From BM520 sp964474455 (lineage in GTDB: Bacteria > Bacteroidota > Bacteroidia > Bacteroidales > BM520): 42,989 nt of DNA. Both the position numbers and the translations under genes were made by a program. The notes beneath the pieces were generated by a model. It did no database searches, was not told where the DNA came from, and worked only from the letters and a program-made list of their open reading frames with translations. The DNA is taken from the NCBI GenBank assembly GCA_964474455.1, contig CAYYSU010000023.1, forward strand, positions 1 to 42,989. The letters are read 5' to 3'. Shown piece by piece: positions 18,509-28,600 of the stretch (its first letter is position 1; every line of letters starts with the position of its first letter).

Positions 18509-19546
18509 TTATTTATTGACAGGATTGACGAATTTTAACAAGTAGTAATCATTCCAAAGAATATTTGAAGATATCTCGCTGAGGAAGAAATCACGATCTT
18601 TAGAATAGCGAGCAGAGAAAAGGCCTAACCCATTCTCAATATTAGTATAATCAGGACGATCCTGAACAATAGAGGTGGTTGGTTCATTTATCTCCATATA
18701 TGTGTTAAACTGGTTTTCCGCAACTTCAAAAGTAAAGACTATCTTGCCGGCATATCTCTCTACAATGCTCTCCTCTTTTGCCTTGTCTTCGTAAGGGATA
18801 TTATCCTCAAGCCATGCCCAGAAAGAGTGTGTGATGAAGTCAAAGTCAAGGTTCTCCCCACCGTCAGAATTGGAGGATTTACGAACGGGAAAGCTTTTCC
18901 AAATAATGCTTTTTGCTACAGGAGTGTCACTACCTTTAAATACTTCTTCATAGTTGAAGGTTAGATATACCCCATAACGTCTTCCATTTTTTGTTGATGT
19001 TACCTGAACAGCTTTTGGGTATTCATTATCAGGGATATTAATAGTTGGCCTTGCAGCATTATTTATAATAGGTTTATTTATTATCATGCCATCATCAACA
19101 AGGTTCGTCTCTCCTGTAATTGTTTTGCCTGTTTGCGGGTTATGAATAACAAGTTTATAAGTATTTACATCATCAAGTTGATCTTTAGTAACAGCTTTGA
19201 ATACCTGCTGCGCCCCGGCGTAGAAAATGCCGTCCTGTTTATCGTAAACTGTTGTGGTATCAAATTCAACACTTTTTATAAAATTACCATTATAATACTC
19301 TTCAACCTCAACTTCAAGGTCAGCATCATACTCTGAGGAGTCTCTTGTCTGGGCATATGTTAAGGCATTACCTTCACCCAGGAATGCTTTAGTAATTTTG
19401 ATATAAGATATTGAATCGTTTTGATTGAGCAGGCCATAAACAATAGTAATATCTTCCCAATCGCCAATTGTTGAAACTTCATTGTCACAAGCATTGAACG
19501 ACAAAATAATAATCAGTAAAGATATAAATGCAAATATTTTTTTCAT
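18509..19546 (-). CDS. Putative lipoprotein, family not firmly recognised
   Basis: Predicted lipoprotein of 345 residues. The signal peptide MKKIFAFISLLIIILSFNAC ends in a lipobox-like FNAC, placing the lipidated Cys at residue 20, followed by acidic DNE. The next segment, EDITIVYGLLNQNDSISYIKI, begins a beta-rich domain. Layout and length recall the DUF4249-type Bacteroidota outer-membrane lipoproteins often found near TonB-dependent receptors, but I cannot confirm membership and no receptor gene is present here. It ends 197 bp before dnaK and is divergent from panB. A -7 box lies only 5 bp upstream of its ATG, which would give a leaderless or nearly leaderless transcript. Confidence 0.8.
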   Translation of the reverse strand: MKKIFAFISLLIIILSFNACDNEVSTIGDWEDITIVYGLLNQNDSISYIKITKAFLGEGNALTYAQTRDSSEYDADLEVEVEEYYNGNFIKSVEFDTTTVYDKQDGIFYAGAQQVFKAVTKDQLDDVNTYKLVIHNPQTGKTITGETNLVDDGMIINKPIINNAARPTINIPDNEYPKAVQVTSTKNGRRYGVYLTFNYEEVFKGSDTPVAKSIIWKSFPVRKSSNSDGGENLDFDFITHSFWAWLEDNIPYEDKAKEESIVERYAGKIVFTFEVAENQFNTYMEINEPTTSIVQDRPDYTNIENGLGLFSARYSKDRDFFLSEISSNILWNDYYLLKFVNPVNK

Positions 19547-19551
19547 AGGGG

Positions 19552-19559
19552 CAAAAATA
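19552..19559 (-). promoter_or_regulatory. -7 promoter element (TATTTTTG) abutting the lipoprotein start
   Basis: Exact TAnnTTTG on the minus strand, ending 5 bp before the ATG at 19546. If used, transcription would begin at or near the start codon. No clear -33 element at normal spacing. Confidence 0.35.
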
Positions 19560-19629
19560 CAACAAATACCAACAAAATGTTGTTAATTTGAGGAATATAC
19601 CCAAAATTTGCGGGATAAAACATTATACA

Positions 19630-20448
19630 ATGAGTTCTTCATTTGCACACGTACCCAAAGTAACCACTCATATTCTTCAGGAGATGAAGTTAAAGGGTGA
19701 GAAAATCAGCATGTTAACAGCATATGATTACAGTATGGCAGTGATTCTGGATCAAACCGGGATAGATGTTATTCTGGTTGGTGATTCCGCCTCTAATGTA
19801 ATGGCGGGACATACCACTACACTTCCTATAACTCTGGATCAGATGATCTACCATGGTGCTTCAGTGGCACGAGCTGTTAAGCGCGCCCTAATAACTGTTG
19901 ATCTTCCATTTGGCACATACCAGGGCAACTCCAAGGAGGCTCTTAATTCGGCTATTCGTATTATGAAGGAGTCGGAAGTTGATGCTGTAAAGATGGAGGG
20001 TGGGCGTGAGATTCTTGAGAGTATCGGCAGGATTCTCTCTGCAGGGATACCTGTTATGGGTCACCTGGGGCTCACTCCTCAGTCGATACATAAATTTGGT
20101 ACTTATGCGGTTCGTGCCACAGAAGAAGATGAAGCCAATCGCCTTATAGAAGACGCATTCCTGTTGGAAGAGGCCGGATGCTTTGCTATTGTACTTGAGA
20201 AAATCCCCGCTGCCCTGGCGGAAAAAGTAGCTAAATCTGTTAAGATACCTATTATTGGTATCGGCGCAGGTCATAAAGTGGACGGACAGGTTCTTGTTCT
20301 ACATGATATGCTTGGCATAACCCAGGATTTTAGCCCCAGATTCCTTCGTCGTTATCATAACTTGAAGGAGGAGGTAATGGGCTCGGTAAGGAGCTATATC
20401 GATGATGTGAAATCAGTAAGTTTCCCTAACGAGAGAGAACAGTATTAA
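19630..20448 (+). CDS. panB: 3-methyl-2-oxobutanoate hydroxymethyltransferase
   Basis: First committed enzyme of pantothenate (and so coenzyme A) synthesis. It transfers a hydroxymethyl group from 5,10-methylene-tetrahydrofolate to 2-oxoisovalerate, giving ketopantoate, in the cytoplasm. I start at the ATG at 19630 (272 residues); a TTG 42 bp upstream only adds sequence not expected in the family. Visible motifs of the (beta/alpha)8 barrel: MLTAYDYSMA, ILVGDSASNVMAGH (metal-binding Asp), DLPFGTYQ (second metal Asp), AVKMEGG, PVMGHLGLTPQS and IPIIGIGAG. Length and motifs match PanB throughout. It overlaps the next gene by one base (TAATG), indicating translational coupling. Other pan genes are not present here. 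Confidence 0.98.
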   Translation: MSSSFAHVPKVTTHILQEMKLKGEKISMLTAYDYSMAVILDQTGIDVILVGDSASNVMAGHTTTLPITLDQMIYHGASVARAVKRALITVDLPFGTYQGNSKEALNSAIRIMKESEVDAVKMEGGREILESIGRILSAGIPVMGHLGLTPQSIHKFGTYAVRATEEDEANRLIEDAFLLEEAGCFAIVLEKIPAALAEKVAKSVKIPIIGIGAGHKVDGQVLVLHDMLGITQDFSPRFLRRYHNLKEEVMGSVRSYIDDVKSVSFPNEREQY

Positions 20449-21134
20449 TGACGCCCTTAGATCCTACGCATATACTTTTTGAGGATAATCATCTGCTTGT
20501 TGTTAACAAGTCTCCCTCGGAAATTGTGCAAGGGGATAAAACCGGTGATACACCTCTTTCCGAACGGCTGAAAGAGTATCTGAAGGCGAAATATCATAAA
20601 CCGGGGAATGTTTTTATGGGTGTGGTTCATCGCCTCGACAGGCCTGTGAGTGGTGCCTTGGTATTTGCAAAAACAGGTAAAGCTCTGGCGCGTCTTAACG
20701 AATCGGTGCGAAACAGGGAGATGAAAAAGATCTATTGGGCAGTGGTAAAACAACGTCCTCCCAAAGATGCGGACACGTTGGTTCATTATCTCAAAAAAAA
20801 CGAAAAACAGAATAAATCATATGCTAAAAACGGCCCTGTTGATGGCTATAAAAAGGCAGAGCTAAGGTATCGCTTGCTATCTTCATCGGATACTTATTTC
20901 CTCCTGGAGGTGGAGCTGATAACGGGTCGTCATCACCAAATACGTGTACAGCTTAGTGCCATGGGGTGTCCCATAAAAGGCGATTTAAAATATGGTTTTT
21001 CCCGCAGTAACAGTAATGGCTCCATTCATCTTCACTCACGTACGCTGAGTTTTATTCATCCCGTAAGGAAAGAGGTGATAACCTTTGATGCACCTGCCCC
21101 TGACGATCCGGTATGGAATGCCTTTAAACAATAG
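20448..21134 (+). CDS. RluA-family RNA pseudouridine synthase
   Basis: Cytoplasmic enzyme of 228 residues that isomerises specific uridines in rRNA or tRNA to pseudouridine. The catalytic motif HRLDRPVSGALVFAKT contains the essential Asp. Supporting motifs are NKSPSEIVQGD at the N-terminus, KIYWAVV and GRHHQIRVQLSAMGCPIKGD. There is no N-terminal S4 domain, so it resembles the compact members of the family (TruC or short RluA types) rather than RluC or RluD; the target site cannot be told from sequence. It is coupled to panB through a one-base stop/start overlap, a pairing without an obvious functional link. It converges on the C25 peptidase gene, with a GC-rich hairpin between them. Confidence 0.93.
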   Translation: MTPLDPTHILFEDNHLLVVNKSPSEIVQGDKTGDTPLSERLKEYLKAKYHKPGNVFMGVVHRLDRPVSGALVFAKTGKALARLNESVRNREMKKIYWAVVKQRPPKDADTLVHYLKKNEKQNKSYAKNGPVDGYKKAELRYRLLSSSDTYFLLEVELITGRHHQIRVQLSAMGCPIKGDLKYGFSRSNSNGSIHLHSRTLSFIHPVRKEVITFDAPAPDDPVWNAFKQ

Positions 21135-21158
21135 CGGCCGGAGAAAAACCCCGGCCGC
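21134..21158. terminator. Shared GC-rich hairpin between convergent genes
   Basis: Perfect eight-pair stem GCGGCCGG / CCGGCCGC with a nine-base loop, between the pseudouridine synthase stop (21134) and the C25 peptidase stop (21180). The downstream T tracts are poor on both strands, so it may be a weak bidirectional terminator. Confidence 0.6.
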
Positions 21159-21179
21159 ATAATATCATTTTATCTGTTG

Positions 21180-24100
21180 TTATCTGTTAATCATAATCTT
21201 CTTCATAGAAGAGCCTTCATCTGTAGTAACAGAAACGAAATATATTCCATTTTCAAGTGTGGAGACATCAACAGTTGTTGTTCCGTTAGTATTTTTTGCA
21301 GAAGCATTAAGGATTAGAGCTCCGACAGTATTAAAAATCGTGATTTCATAATCACCGGCAATCTCCCTTGCATCAACATATATTTCGTTGGTGGCAGGGT
21401 TTGGATAAACCGACCATTTTGAAGCCATAAAATCATTGATACCAACACTATTGTATACTATTACTGTTTTTGCTGTCGAGTAATCACCTTCTCCACAGTC
21501 GTTTATACCTGTAGCGCGGATGAATACATTTCCTACAAAATCAGCATTCCAGGACACAGTGGCTGTTGGCCCGTCATTGGTAATGGCTCCGGCAATATCA
21601 GGGTCAATTGTGAAGTTGTAATCTGACACATCGGCCATTTCATCAATGGTAAAAGTAGAGGTTGTTAATTTATATACATCAACAGAGTCTATTCCATAAA
21701 CCATTTGTGGTGCAGCAGGAAGTGCCGTCACCGCAATTGACAGAGGATCAGATTCTGTGTCTCCACATTCATTGGTGGCAACAAGCTTTAGTATTGCTTC
21801 ACCATTGTAGTCAGAAGCCCAGGTTACAGTAACTGTTGTCTCTTCTTCAGCTAAAAATCCGGCTTCAATTGGTTTTATAGTCCAATGGTATGAATCGGCA
21901 TTGGTGCTACCTTCGGAAGAATAAGACTGTTCTGTAGCGCCACACACTTCCACAGGGCCTTCAACAGTAGCTGGAGTATCAGGGCCGCTATAAATCCTGA
22001 GAGTAGTAAAGTCATTAACGTTACCACAATCGGAGAAAGCCATCATAGATAGCGTAGCCATACCGCTGGCGATATCATTGTCACCTGGAGTATATGTAGC
22101 TTCCGGAATATTTGCATTATCAAAAGTACCATCACCTGAAGTTGTCCATTCAACAGATGTGTAGTCGGTAGCTGATGCATTCATAGAGAATGTTTCTGAA
22201 TCACAGATCTCACCGTCATCACCTGCTTCGACCACAGGGGTTACACCGAATGATAAATTCAGCTCATCATTGTATGTTTGGCTGTCAGAGCCCAGAACTT
22301 CAAGGGAAATAATAACGCTACCTGCATTGATATCTTCCTGACTTGGTGTGTAGGTAGCATTTTCCAGTTCCGGGTCATCGAAAGAACCTGTTCCTGATGT
22401 GTTCCATGATAAAGAAGAATAGTTTTGTACATTAGGTTCAAATGTATAGGGTTCTCCATTGCAGGCAAAAGCGTCATCTCCGGCATAAACTATGGTGCGC
22501 ATCTCGGCAGGGAAAATAATATAATCAACCCATGCACAGTCTGATCCACTTGATACCATATAATCTTTAGTGTATTCCCATTTGAACGTGTGCTGACCTT
22601 CAGATACAGGAGACTTAAACTGAGTCCAATCAACGTTTCCTGACCACTCACCTTTTTTTGTTCCATCGATATAGAAAGTAAAATAATCGTAGCTAGTTTC
22701 AGATGAGACCTTATAATAGAACGATATTGTATCATCAGCCATCACATTATAATCGAGAGTCAATATAGAGCTTTGTTGATGATTTATTGCACCCGATTTG
22801 GCAGCGTAGGCACCTTCAAACACTTCGTTGCTCTGTATATTCCAGTCTGCGGATCCACTAAGCTCCCAGTTGAAGGAAGAGAAGTCCCCTGATTCAAAGT
22901 CTTCTAAAATAAGGCCCAATGTGGTATAGAAATCCTTTTCCAGGATAAATTCGCCACACACACCGTTAAACATAATGTCCGCAACGGTTCCAATGGGAGC
23001 ATCTTCGGCCACGGAGATGGTGAATGTCAGCATTCCTGTACTTTCAGCCTCAACAGGGTCGCAAGATGCAGTTCCGTTATCAATAGTTATATAAGGTGAG
23101 GTGGTAGTAATCTCTGCGTTAATACCTTCAGAAGTAGCGTGTCCAATATTATTTACATGTATTGTGATATCAGCAGTTTCACCGGCGTCCAGTCTGCCAT
23201 TGTTGTTACCGGAAGCATCGTTAATGCTCATGGTTCCGATATTCATAATTGGCGCGTATGCCTTTAGTGAGAATTTACTTTCCCAGGTTTCAGTTCCGTC
23301 AGTAGATGTCAGGTTGAACAAAACACTATGGTTGTCAGGGATATTGCTGACTGCTTCAAATGCAAAAGCATCATCAATAGTTAGTGTATTCCCTTCAGGG
23401 ATAGTGCCAAATGTAGCTTGATTATCTGTAATAGTAATGAACTCATCTGTTGTGGAGATAGTTACAACAACATCATTTGCATCTTCCACACCTACATTTT
23501 TCATTGTGACATTAACCGTTGCAGATTCGCCATATTCTAGCATGCCATTTCCATTCTCATCATTGAGTTGTTTGTCGCTGAATATTACGTATGGTCCATC
23601 AGGAGGAATACAGCTGATAGTTTCATATATTGTTTCAGTATTAAATGCGGTAACAACGAGTGTAACATCACCGGGTTGGATTTCATTTTCAATGGCGAAG
23701 TTCCCGTTTTCATCTGTATAAACAGAATAGAAGAGGTCTTCATGCGATATAGATACCAATGCATTTTCTACGGGAGAGCCGTCGGAGGTTATTATTCCTG
23801 TGAATGGTGTTCCCACGAGCATAACATTATTGCTGATTTCGAGTGCTGCAGGCGAAGCTGTTCTCATCTGTACTGCGGCGTCACCGAAGAGAATCCATGT
23901 TTTAATGGTTTCCAGGTCTGAGTTTGTTTGTGATTCACTATACATGAGCACCATTGCATTTGCAGCGATGGATCCGAATGTTGTTCTTTGCTCATAGTTA
24001 TTGATACCATTTCCCGGGTTGTTGTTATAGTCATAACCACCAACTAGGATGTCGTTCATATAGTCCTGGCCGCGTTGGGGTGGCTGCCATGGCTGGTTGA

Positions 24101-25562
24101 TAGTTGCCATAAGCGTAACAAGAGCTCCACCTCCGGACTTACGCATCCATGCTTCTGCGAAGCACGTACCTGAATGATAAGCACCATTCACACACGCTAC
24201 AGATATAATGCCCGGAAGCATCTCACCATTGTTAAGGGCGTTTATATGGGTGTTACTAAAACCTGAGGTCACCCATGAAGTGTTAGAACCATGTCCACAG
24301 TAGTTTATCCAGGAGGTTCCGGAGTTAATATTATTACTAACCGTTGTGGAGTTAGCACCCGGGTCATAGTTTGGATAATGCGTATTAAATGTAAAAGGAT
24401 TAAGTCTATTATCATAAATAATCTGTAAATGATCTTTATCCGCTTCACCATCATCACCATTCGAGGCTCCTTCTGAACTACCAATACTAAGAGCAGCTTC
24501 ATACCAATCTGCTCCTGTCTGTGGATTTTTTTCATACTGTATAGTTTTTTCAACCTGCGTTGTAACATCAGCAGGGCTAGCAGCAGAGAACCGGCCTACG
24601 CAGATATCCTGGAATACGTCATTACCAACAACACAACCTGCCATGGGATCTGTCGGGGCACCACCCATGGTACCCACCTTAACATCATTCCAGTCACCCA
24701 CGATTTGTACGTATAGGATATCCGGATTTTCATCGTATTTTGACTGAATAAGGCTCACCACATTTGTTCCGGTGGCAACAATTTCAACAAAAACATCATA
24801 ACCTTTCTCTTTTTTCCACTGAACATAAGGCTGAATAGCCTCTGCATCACGATCTGTTGTGATAACAAGTATGGCACCTGCTTCGTCAACAGTGAGGTCT
24901 TGTTTGGAGAGGTTATAATTGATAAACATACTTTCGTAGATGCCATTCATCTCGCGGAAGTATTTTGTGTTTGCAGCCTTAAGAGGGTTTGTTGCTGTTT
25001 CATTGTTTTCCACAACCTCAACAGTTATGGAGCTGTACACTCGGAGTGTCCGGGTTACAGCATTATATTGGAATGGATATACAAAAACAGAGGTGCCACG
25101 AATATCCCTTATGATAAATGGCGTTTTTTGTTCAGTAATAGCTTTTGGATACCACTCATCCTTTAATGATTCAGGGTTAATGGTATAAGGGATTGACTCC
25201 GGATTCTGATCTCTGTAAATAACACCACGAGATGGTTTCAGTGGAGTTTCCAAATGAATATCATTGTAGTGAGCGTCAACAATTTTAATATCAACATTCT
25301 TGTCAGCTGCAATTTGGATATTAGTACTTAGGAATGGTAGTTCGGCAAAGCCTTTTTCTTTTGTTGTAACGCTATTGTCGAAATCAATGGCTGTAAAAGC
25401 TTCGCCATTGAGAATTATATCGTTAAGGCTGAAATCGTTAACGGTAAATGTGATTTTTGCTTTTGAATTAGTCTCTTGGCTATAGGTTATCTCAGAGTCA
25501 TTTTTTGCAAAAAGAGTGAGGCCTGTCACAATACATAATAAACCGAGTATAAGCTTTCTCAT
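21180..25562 (-). CDS. Gingipain-like C25 cysteine peptidase with T9SS sorting domain
   Basis: Secreted protease of 1460 residues. It has a signal peptide (1-19), a propeptide region (about 20-215) and a peptidase family C25 catalytic domain (about 225-590). Catalytic His424 lies in NYCGHGSNTSW and catalytic Cys457 in ISVACVNGAYHSGTCFAEAW, matching the VACVNG signature of Rgp/Kgp gingipains. Two CARDB-like Ig modules follow (about 660-870, each with a D.NGNNNGRLD-type Ca-binding-like loop), then a choice-of-anchor domain opening EDFESGDFSSFNW (about 880-1020). Cys-containing PKD/Ig-like repeats (about 1025-1370) precede a type A T9SS sorting domain (YPNPATNEIYVDA, ending KKIMINR). The sorting domain excludes the PorU sortase. 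Substrate preference is unknown. It is downstream of a second C25 gene, separated by a strong hairpin. Confidence 0.95.
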   Translation of the reverse strand: MRKLILGLLCIVTGLTLFAKNDSEITYSQETNSKAKITFTVNDFSLNDIILNGEAFTAIDFDNSVTTKEKGFAELPFLSTNIQIAADKNVDIKIVDAHYNDIHLETPLKPSRGVIYRDQNPESIPYTINPESLKDEWYPKAITEQKTPFIIRDIRGTSVFVYPFQYNAVTRTLRVYSSITVEVVENNETATNPLKAANTKYFREMNGIYESMFINYNLSKQDLTVDEAGAILVITTDRDAEAIQPYVQWKKEKGYDVFVEIVATGTNVVSLIQSKYDENPDILYVQIVGDWNDVKVGTMGGAPTDPMAGCVVGNDVFQDICVGRFSAASPADVTTQVEKTIQYEKNPQTGADWYEAALSIGSSEGASNGDDGEADKDHLQIIYDNRLNPFTFNTHYPNYDPGANSTTVSNNINSGTSWINYCGHGSNTSWVTSGFSNTHINALNNGEMLPGIISVACVNGAYHSGTCFAEAWMRKSGGGALVTLMATINQPWQPPQRGQDYMNDILVGGYDYNNNPGNGINNYEQRTTFGSIAANAMVLMYSESQTNSDLETIKTWILFGDAAVQMRTASPAALEISNNVMLVGTPFTGIITSDGSPVENALVSISHEDLFYSVYTDENGNFAIENEIQPGDVTLVVTAFNTETIYETISCIPPDGPYVIFSDKQLNDENGNGMLEYGESATVNVTMKNVGVEDANDVVVTISTTDEFITITDNQATFGTIPEGNTLTIDDAFAFEAVSNIPDNHSVLFNLTSTDGTETWESKFSLKAYAPIMNIGTMSINDASGNNNGRLDAGETADITIHVNNIGHATSEGINAEITTTSPYITIDNGTASCDPVEAESTGMLTFTISVAEDAPIGTVADIMFNGVCGEFILEKDFYTTLGLILEDFESGDFSSFNWELSGSADWNIQSNEVFEGAYAAKSGAINHQQSSILTLDYNVMADDTISFYYKVSSETSYDYFTFYIDGTKKGEWSGNVDWTQFKSPVSEGQHTFKWEYTKDYMVSSGSDCAWVDYIIFPAEMRTIVYAGDDAFACNGEPYTFEPNVQNYSSLSWNTSGTGSFDDPELENATYTPSQEDINAGSVIISLEVLGSDSQTYNDELNLSFGVTPVVEAGDDGEICDSETFSMNASATDYTSVEWTTSGDGTFDNANIPEATYTPGDNDIASGMATLSMMAFSDCGNVNDFTTLRIYSGPDTPATVEGPVEVCGATEQSYSSEGSTNADSYHWTIKPIEAGFLAEEETTVTVTWASDYNGEAILKLVATNECGDTESDPLSIAVTALPAAPQMVYGIDSVDVYKLTTSTFTIDEMADVSDYNFTIDPDIAGAITNDGPTATVSWNADFVGNVFIRATGINDCGEGDYSTAKTVIVYNSVGINDFMASKWSVYPNPATNEIYVDAREIAGDYEITIFNTVGALILNASAKNTNGTTTVDVSTLENGIYFVSVTTDEGSSMKKIMINR

Positions 25563-25587
25563 ATTAATATTGATTAATGTTAAAACA

Positions 25588-25619
25588 TTTACCGGGAATG
25601 TGGATGCATTCCCGGTAAA
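25588..25619 (-). terminator. 13-bp stem hairpin between the tandem C25 peptidase genes
   Basis: Perfect inverted repeat TTTACCGGGAATG / CATTCCCGGTAAA around a six-base loop, 18 bp past the stop at 25637. On the minus strand only a broken T run follows (ATGTTTTAAC). A second small hairpin (AATGTT-AA-AACATT, 25576-25589) sits just after. Termination may be partial, letting some transcripts reach the downstream peptidase. Confidence 0.65.
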
Positions 25620-25636
25620 AAGTATTATGTTATTAA

Positions 25637-28600
25637 TTATTTTGTGATAATAAGTTTCTTGGTGATAGACTTACCATTAGTACTTAGAACGCAGAAATAG
25701 ATTCCATGTTCCATATCCGAAGCGTCAAGTTCATGAGTATATATTCCGGCCTGGCGGTCGGCAGCATTTTCTACTACTTCCACTATCTCACCTATCATAT
25801 TATAAACAATTACTGATACATCGCTTCTCTCTGCTAATGTATAGGCTATGCGTGTTTTATTATTAAAAGGGTTAGGATACACATCCATAGTTTCATTATT
25901 TAATCCAATAAATTTAGAAACACCAACCTGTTCTCTGATAGCCGGTAAGAGGATATAATCGATCCAACCACAGTCTTGACCGTATTCAACGCTATAATCC
26001 TTTTCATAGCTCCATTTAAGCTCATGAATACCTTGAGCTATGGGGTATGCAACCTGACTCCAGTCTTTTTCACCGGCCCACGATCCAATCTCATTATCAT
26101 CGATATAGAATCTTAGGAAGTCGTAATTATTCTCTGAAGAGACTTTTCTGTAGAATTTAATGGTGTCATCAGCAAGAACTTCCACCGAGAGTTTCAACTC
26201 TGTAGTCTGTTGACTACCAATAGAACCAGATCTTGCTGAGTATAATCCTTCATAGACATTTTCATCATCAATCACCCAGGGTATAGATCCCTGAATCCAG
26301 TTATAGGTATTAAAATCTCCTGATTCAAAGTCTTCTATGATAAGTCCAACTTTTGGAAAGAACTCTCTCTCAGCTGTGTAACCCATTGATGATGCGTTGA
26401 GAGCTAAGTTTACGATGGTTCCCGAGGTAACACCACTATCAATGGTGATATTGAATGTCATCTCCGAGGAATTTCCGGCCATTAGATCATCAATAATAAA
26501 GGACGCATTATTAATAGTAACCTCAGGGCTTGTTGAAACAAGGTCTCCTACAACATTACTAATATCGGAGCCACCATCATTGGTGATAGATATAATAATG
26601 TCAGCTGTTTCACCTTCGTCGAGAGCACCGTTATTGTTACCTGTTGCAGAATCATCAATTACCATTCTTCCTACTGTAAGCACAGGAGCATAGAGCGTAA
26701 TATTCATTTTTGAGTTCCAGGTATCAGTACCATCTGTAATGGACATAATAATTTCAATTTTTTTACCATCAATGACATTTTGTGCTACATCAAAAGAGAA
26801 TGCAGCATTTTGTGTCATTGTTCCCTGGGAAACAATATCTCCGAATGTATAACTATTTTGCGTTATTGTGATATCTGAATCTGAACAACATTCAATAGTA
26901 GCAGAAACACCTGTTGCATCGCTGTTACCGAGGTTGTTAAGTGTTACGTTTAGGTTTATGGATTCATTATAATCCACCATTCCGTTGTTGTTACCTGCTG
27001 CATCATCAATTTGATAATCGCCAAGTAATACATAAGGCCCTTCGGGTGATGCAACTAAGACTTCACCCATAAAAGGTTCACCCCACTGTTTTGTAACTAC
27101 TACATCACAATTTCCGGGTACGGCGATGGGAGGATCCATTGTTACCACAGCAGTACCGCTTTCATCCGCGATAGCAGCGCCAAAGAGTTCGCCCTCACGT
27201 GAGATAGCAACATAAGCAAAAGGTTCTGTTGTCACAGTAAATGTTTCTGATCCTAAAGGCATAAGCGCGTCGTAAGATACATCAATAGGTTCGGGGACAG
27301 TAATGTACATTGCCAGTGAAGGGTCGCCCATGACGGAGTATATTTCCCAATAAAAATTAGTTAATGACGAACCGCTTTCTGTTACGGCACGGTTACCGGC
27401 ATAAATAATTTGACCAAAAGTGAAACACCAGTCAGACCATTCTTCGTTATGTTCGTGGAAAAGGCAGTCATAAGCGCCTAAAGTTGTCTCTTCGTACGAA
27501 GGCGGGTCTTCCGATATTGCACCTACGCCAACACCCCAATAGTAATCTTCATCCCAATAAGTGCTGTTGGTTCCGCCGATATGTGCTACTGCACCTTTTC
27601 CTTCGGCACGCACCAGAGCCTCACCAAAGCATTCCGGTGAATCAAAGGCGTTAGAAAGACAGCAGTTACCAATGGAGAGGAAATATTCATTTTCGTTTGT
27701 GAGGTTTGGAATATCACTGGTTGTGAATGATGGGTCTCCCCAGCCACTCTGGTTACAGTGCGCAGAATAGTTCACATATGAAGCACCTTCGCTGATTTTT
27801 TGCTTTATGGCACTACCCTGGCTACCAGATCCCGGATATAAATATACGTGTGATGTGATGCCATGCTCTTCATTGAAATAGTTCTCAGTAGCATAGTTGA
27901 TCTGGCCGTTACCCCAGTTATAACCATGACTACCATCCATACCTGCAACAAGAATTACTTCATCGAGGTAGGCAGGATCCGGCATAGTGTACTGCTCGAT
28001 CATAAGGGTTTTGTCTATCTGTGGCTGTAGCTGCGCAGTAGTTTGTGCTGAGAAGCGGCCAAAATAGATCTCAGGGAGAAAGTCACCGGTAAATTCACAA
28101 TAATATAGATCTGTGATATGGTATCCTGTAGTACCACTAAAAGCAGGAATCTGAGGTGTATCACCAACGAAAAGGGCATACGTTGGAGCAGTATATCCCT
28201 GTTCAGGGTTCTCATACAGATTTTGAATGAAAGCTTTAATTGAGGTGGTAGTATTTCCCACTTCAGGCTCATCGGTGTAGCCCACTATAACCTTATAACC
28301 TTTTTTCTGTTTCCATACGATAAAATCCTGCAGTTGAGCCTCGAACATACGATCGGATACGATAACATATGTTATTGGGTAATTTGACAGGGGATCTTTT
28401 CCTATGTAGAATGCTTCAGCGTTAACAGCCAGGCTGTAATCACTTTGGAAATAGGGAGACCATGTTTTCTCTTTCAGCGCCATGGTAGCTGCAATGTCAG
28501 CATTCTCAAAAGAGATATTAAACTGTAAGTTGCTGTATACCTTCATGGTGTTTGTTGCCGGGTTGTATGCGTAAGGGGCAATGGTTACAAGTGCCAGTCG

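Noticed and set aside
19588..19629. Upstream TTG start for panB
   Set aside because: Adds 14 residues not typical of the family; the ATG at 19630 gives the expected N-terminus.
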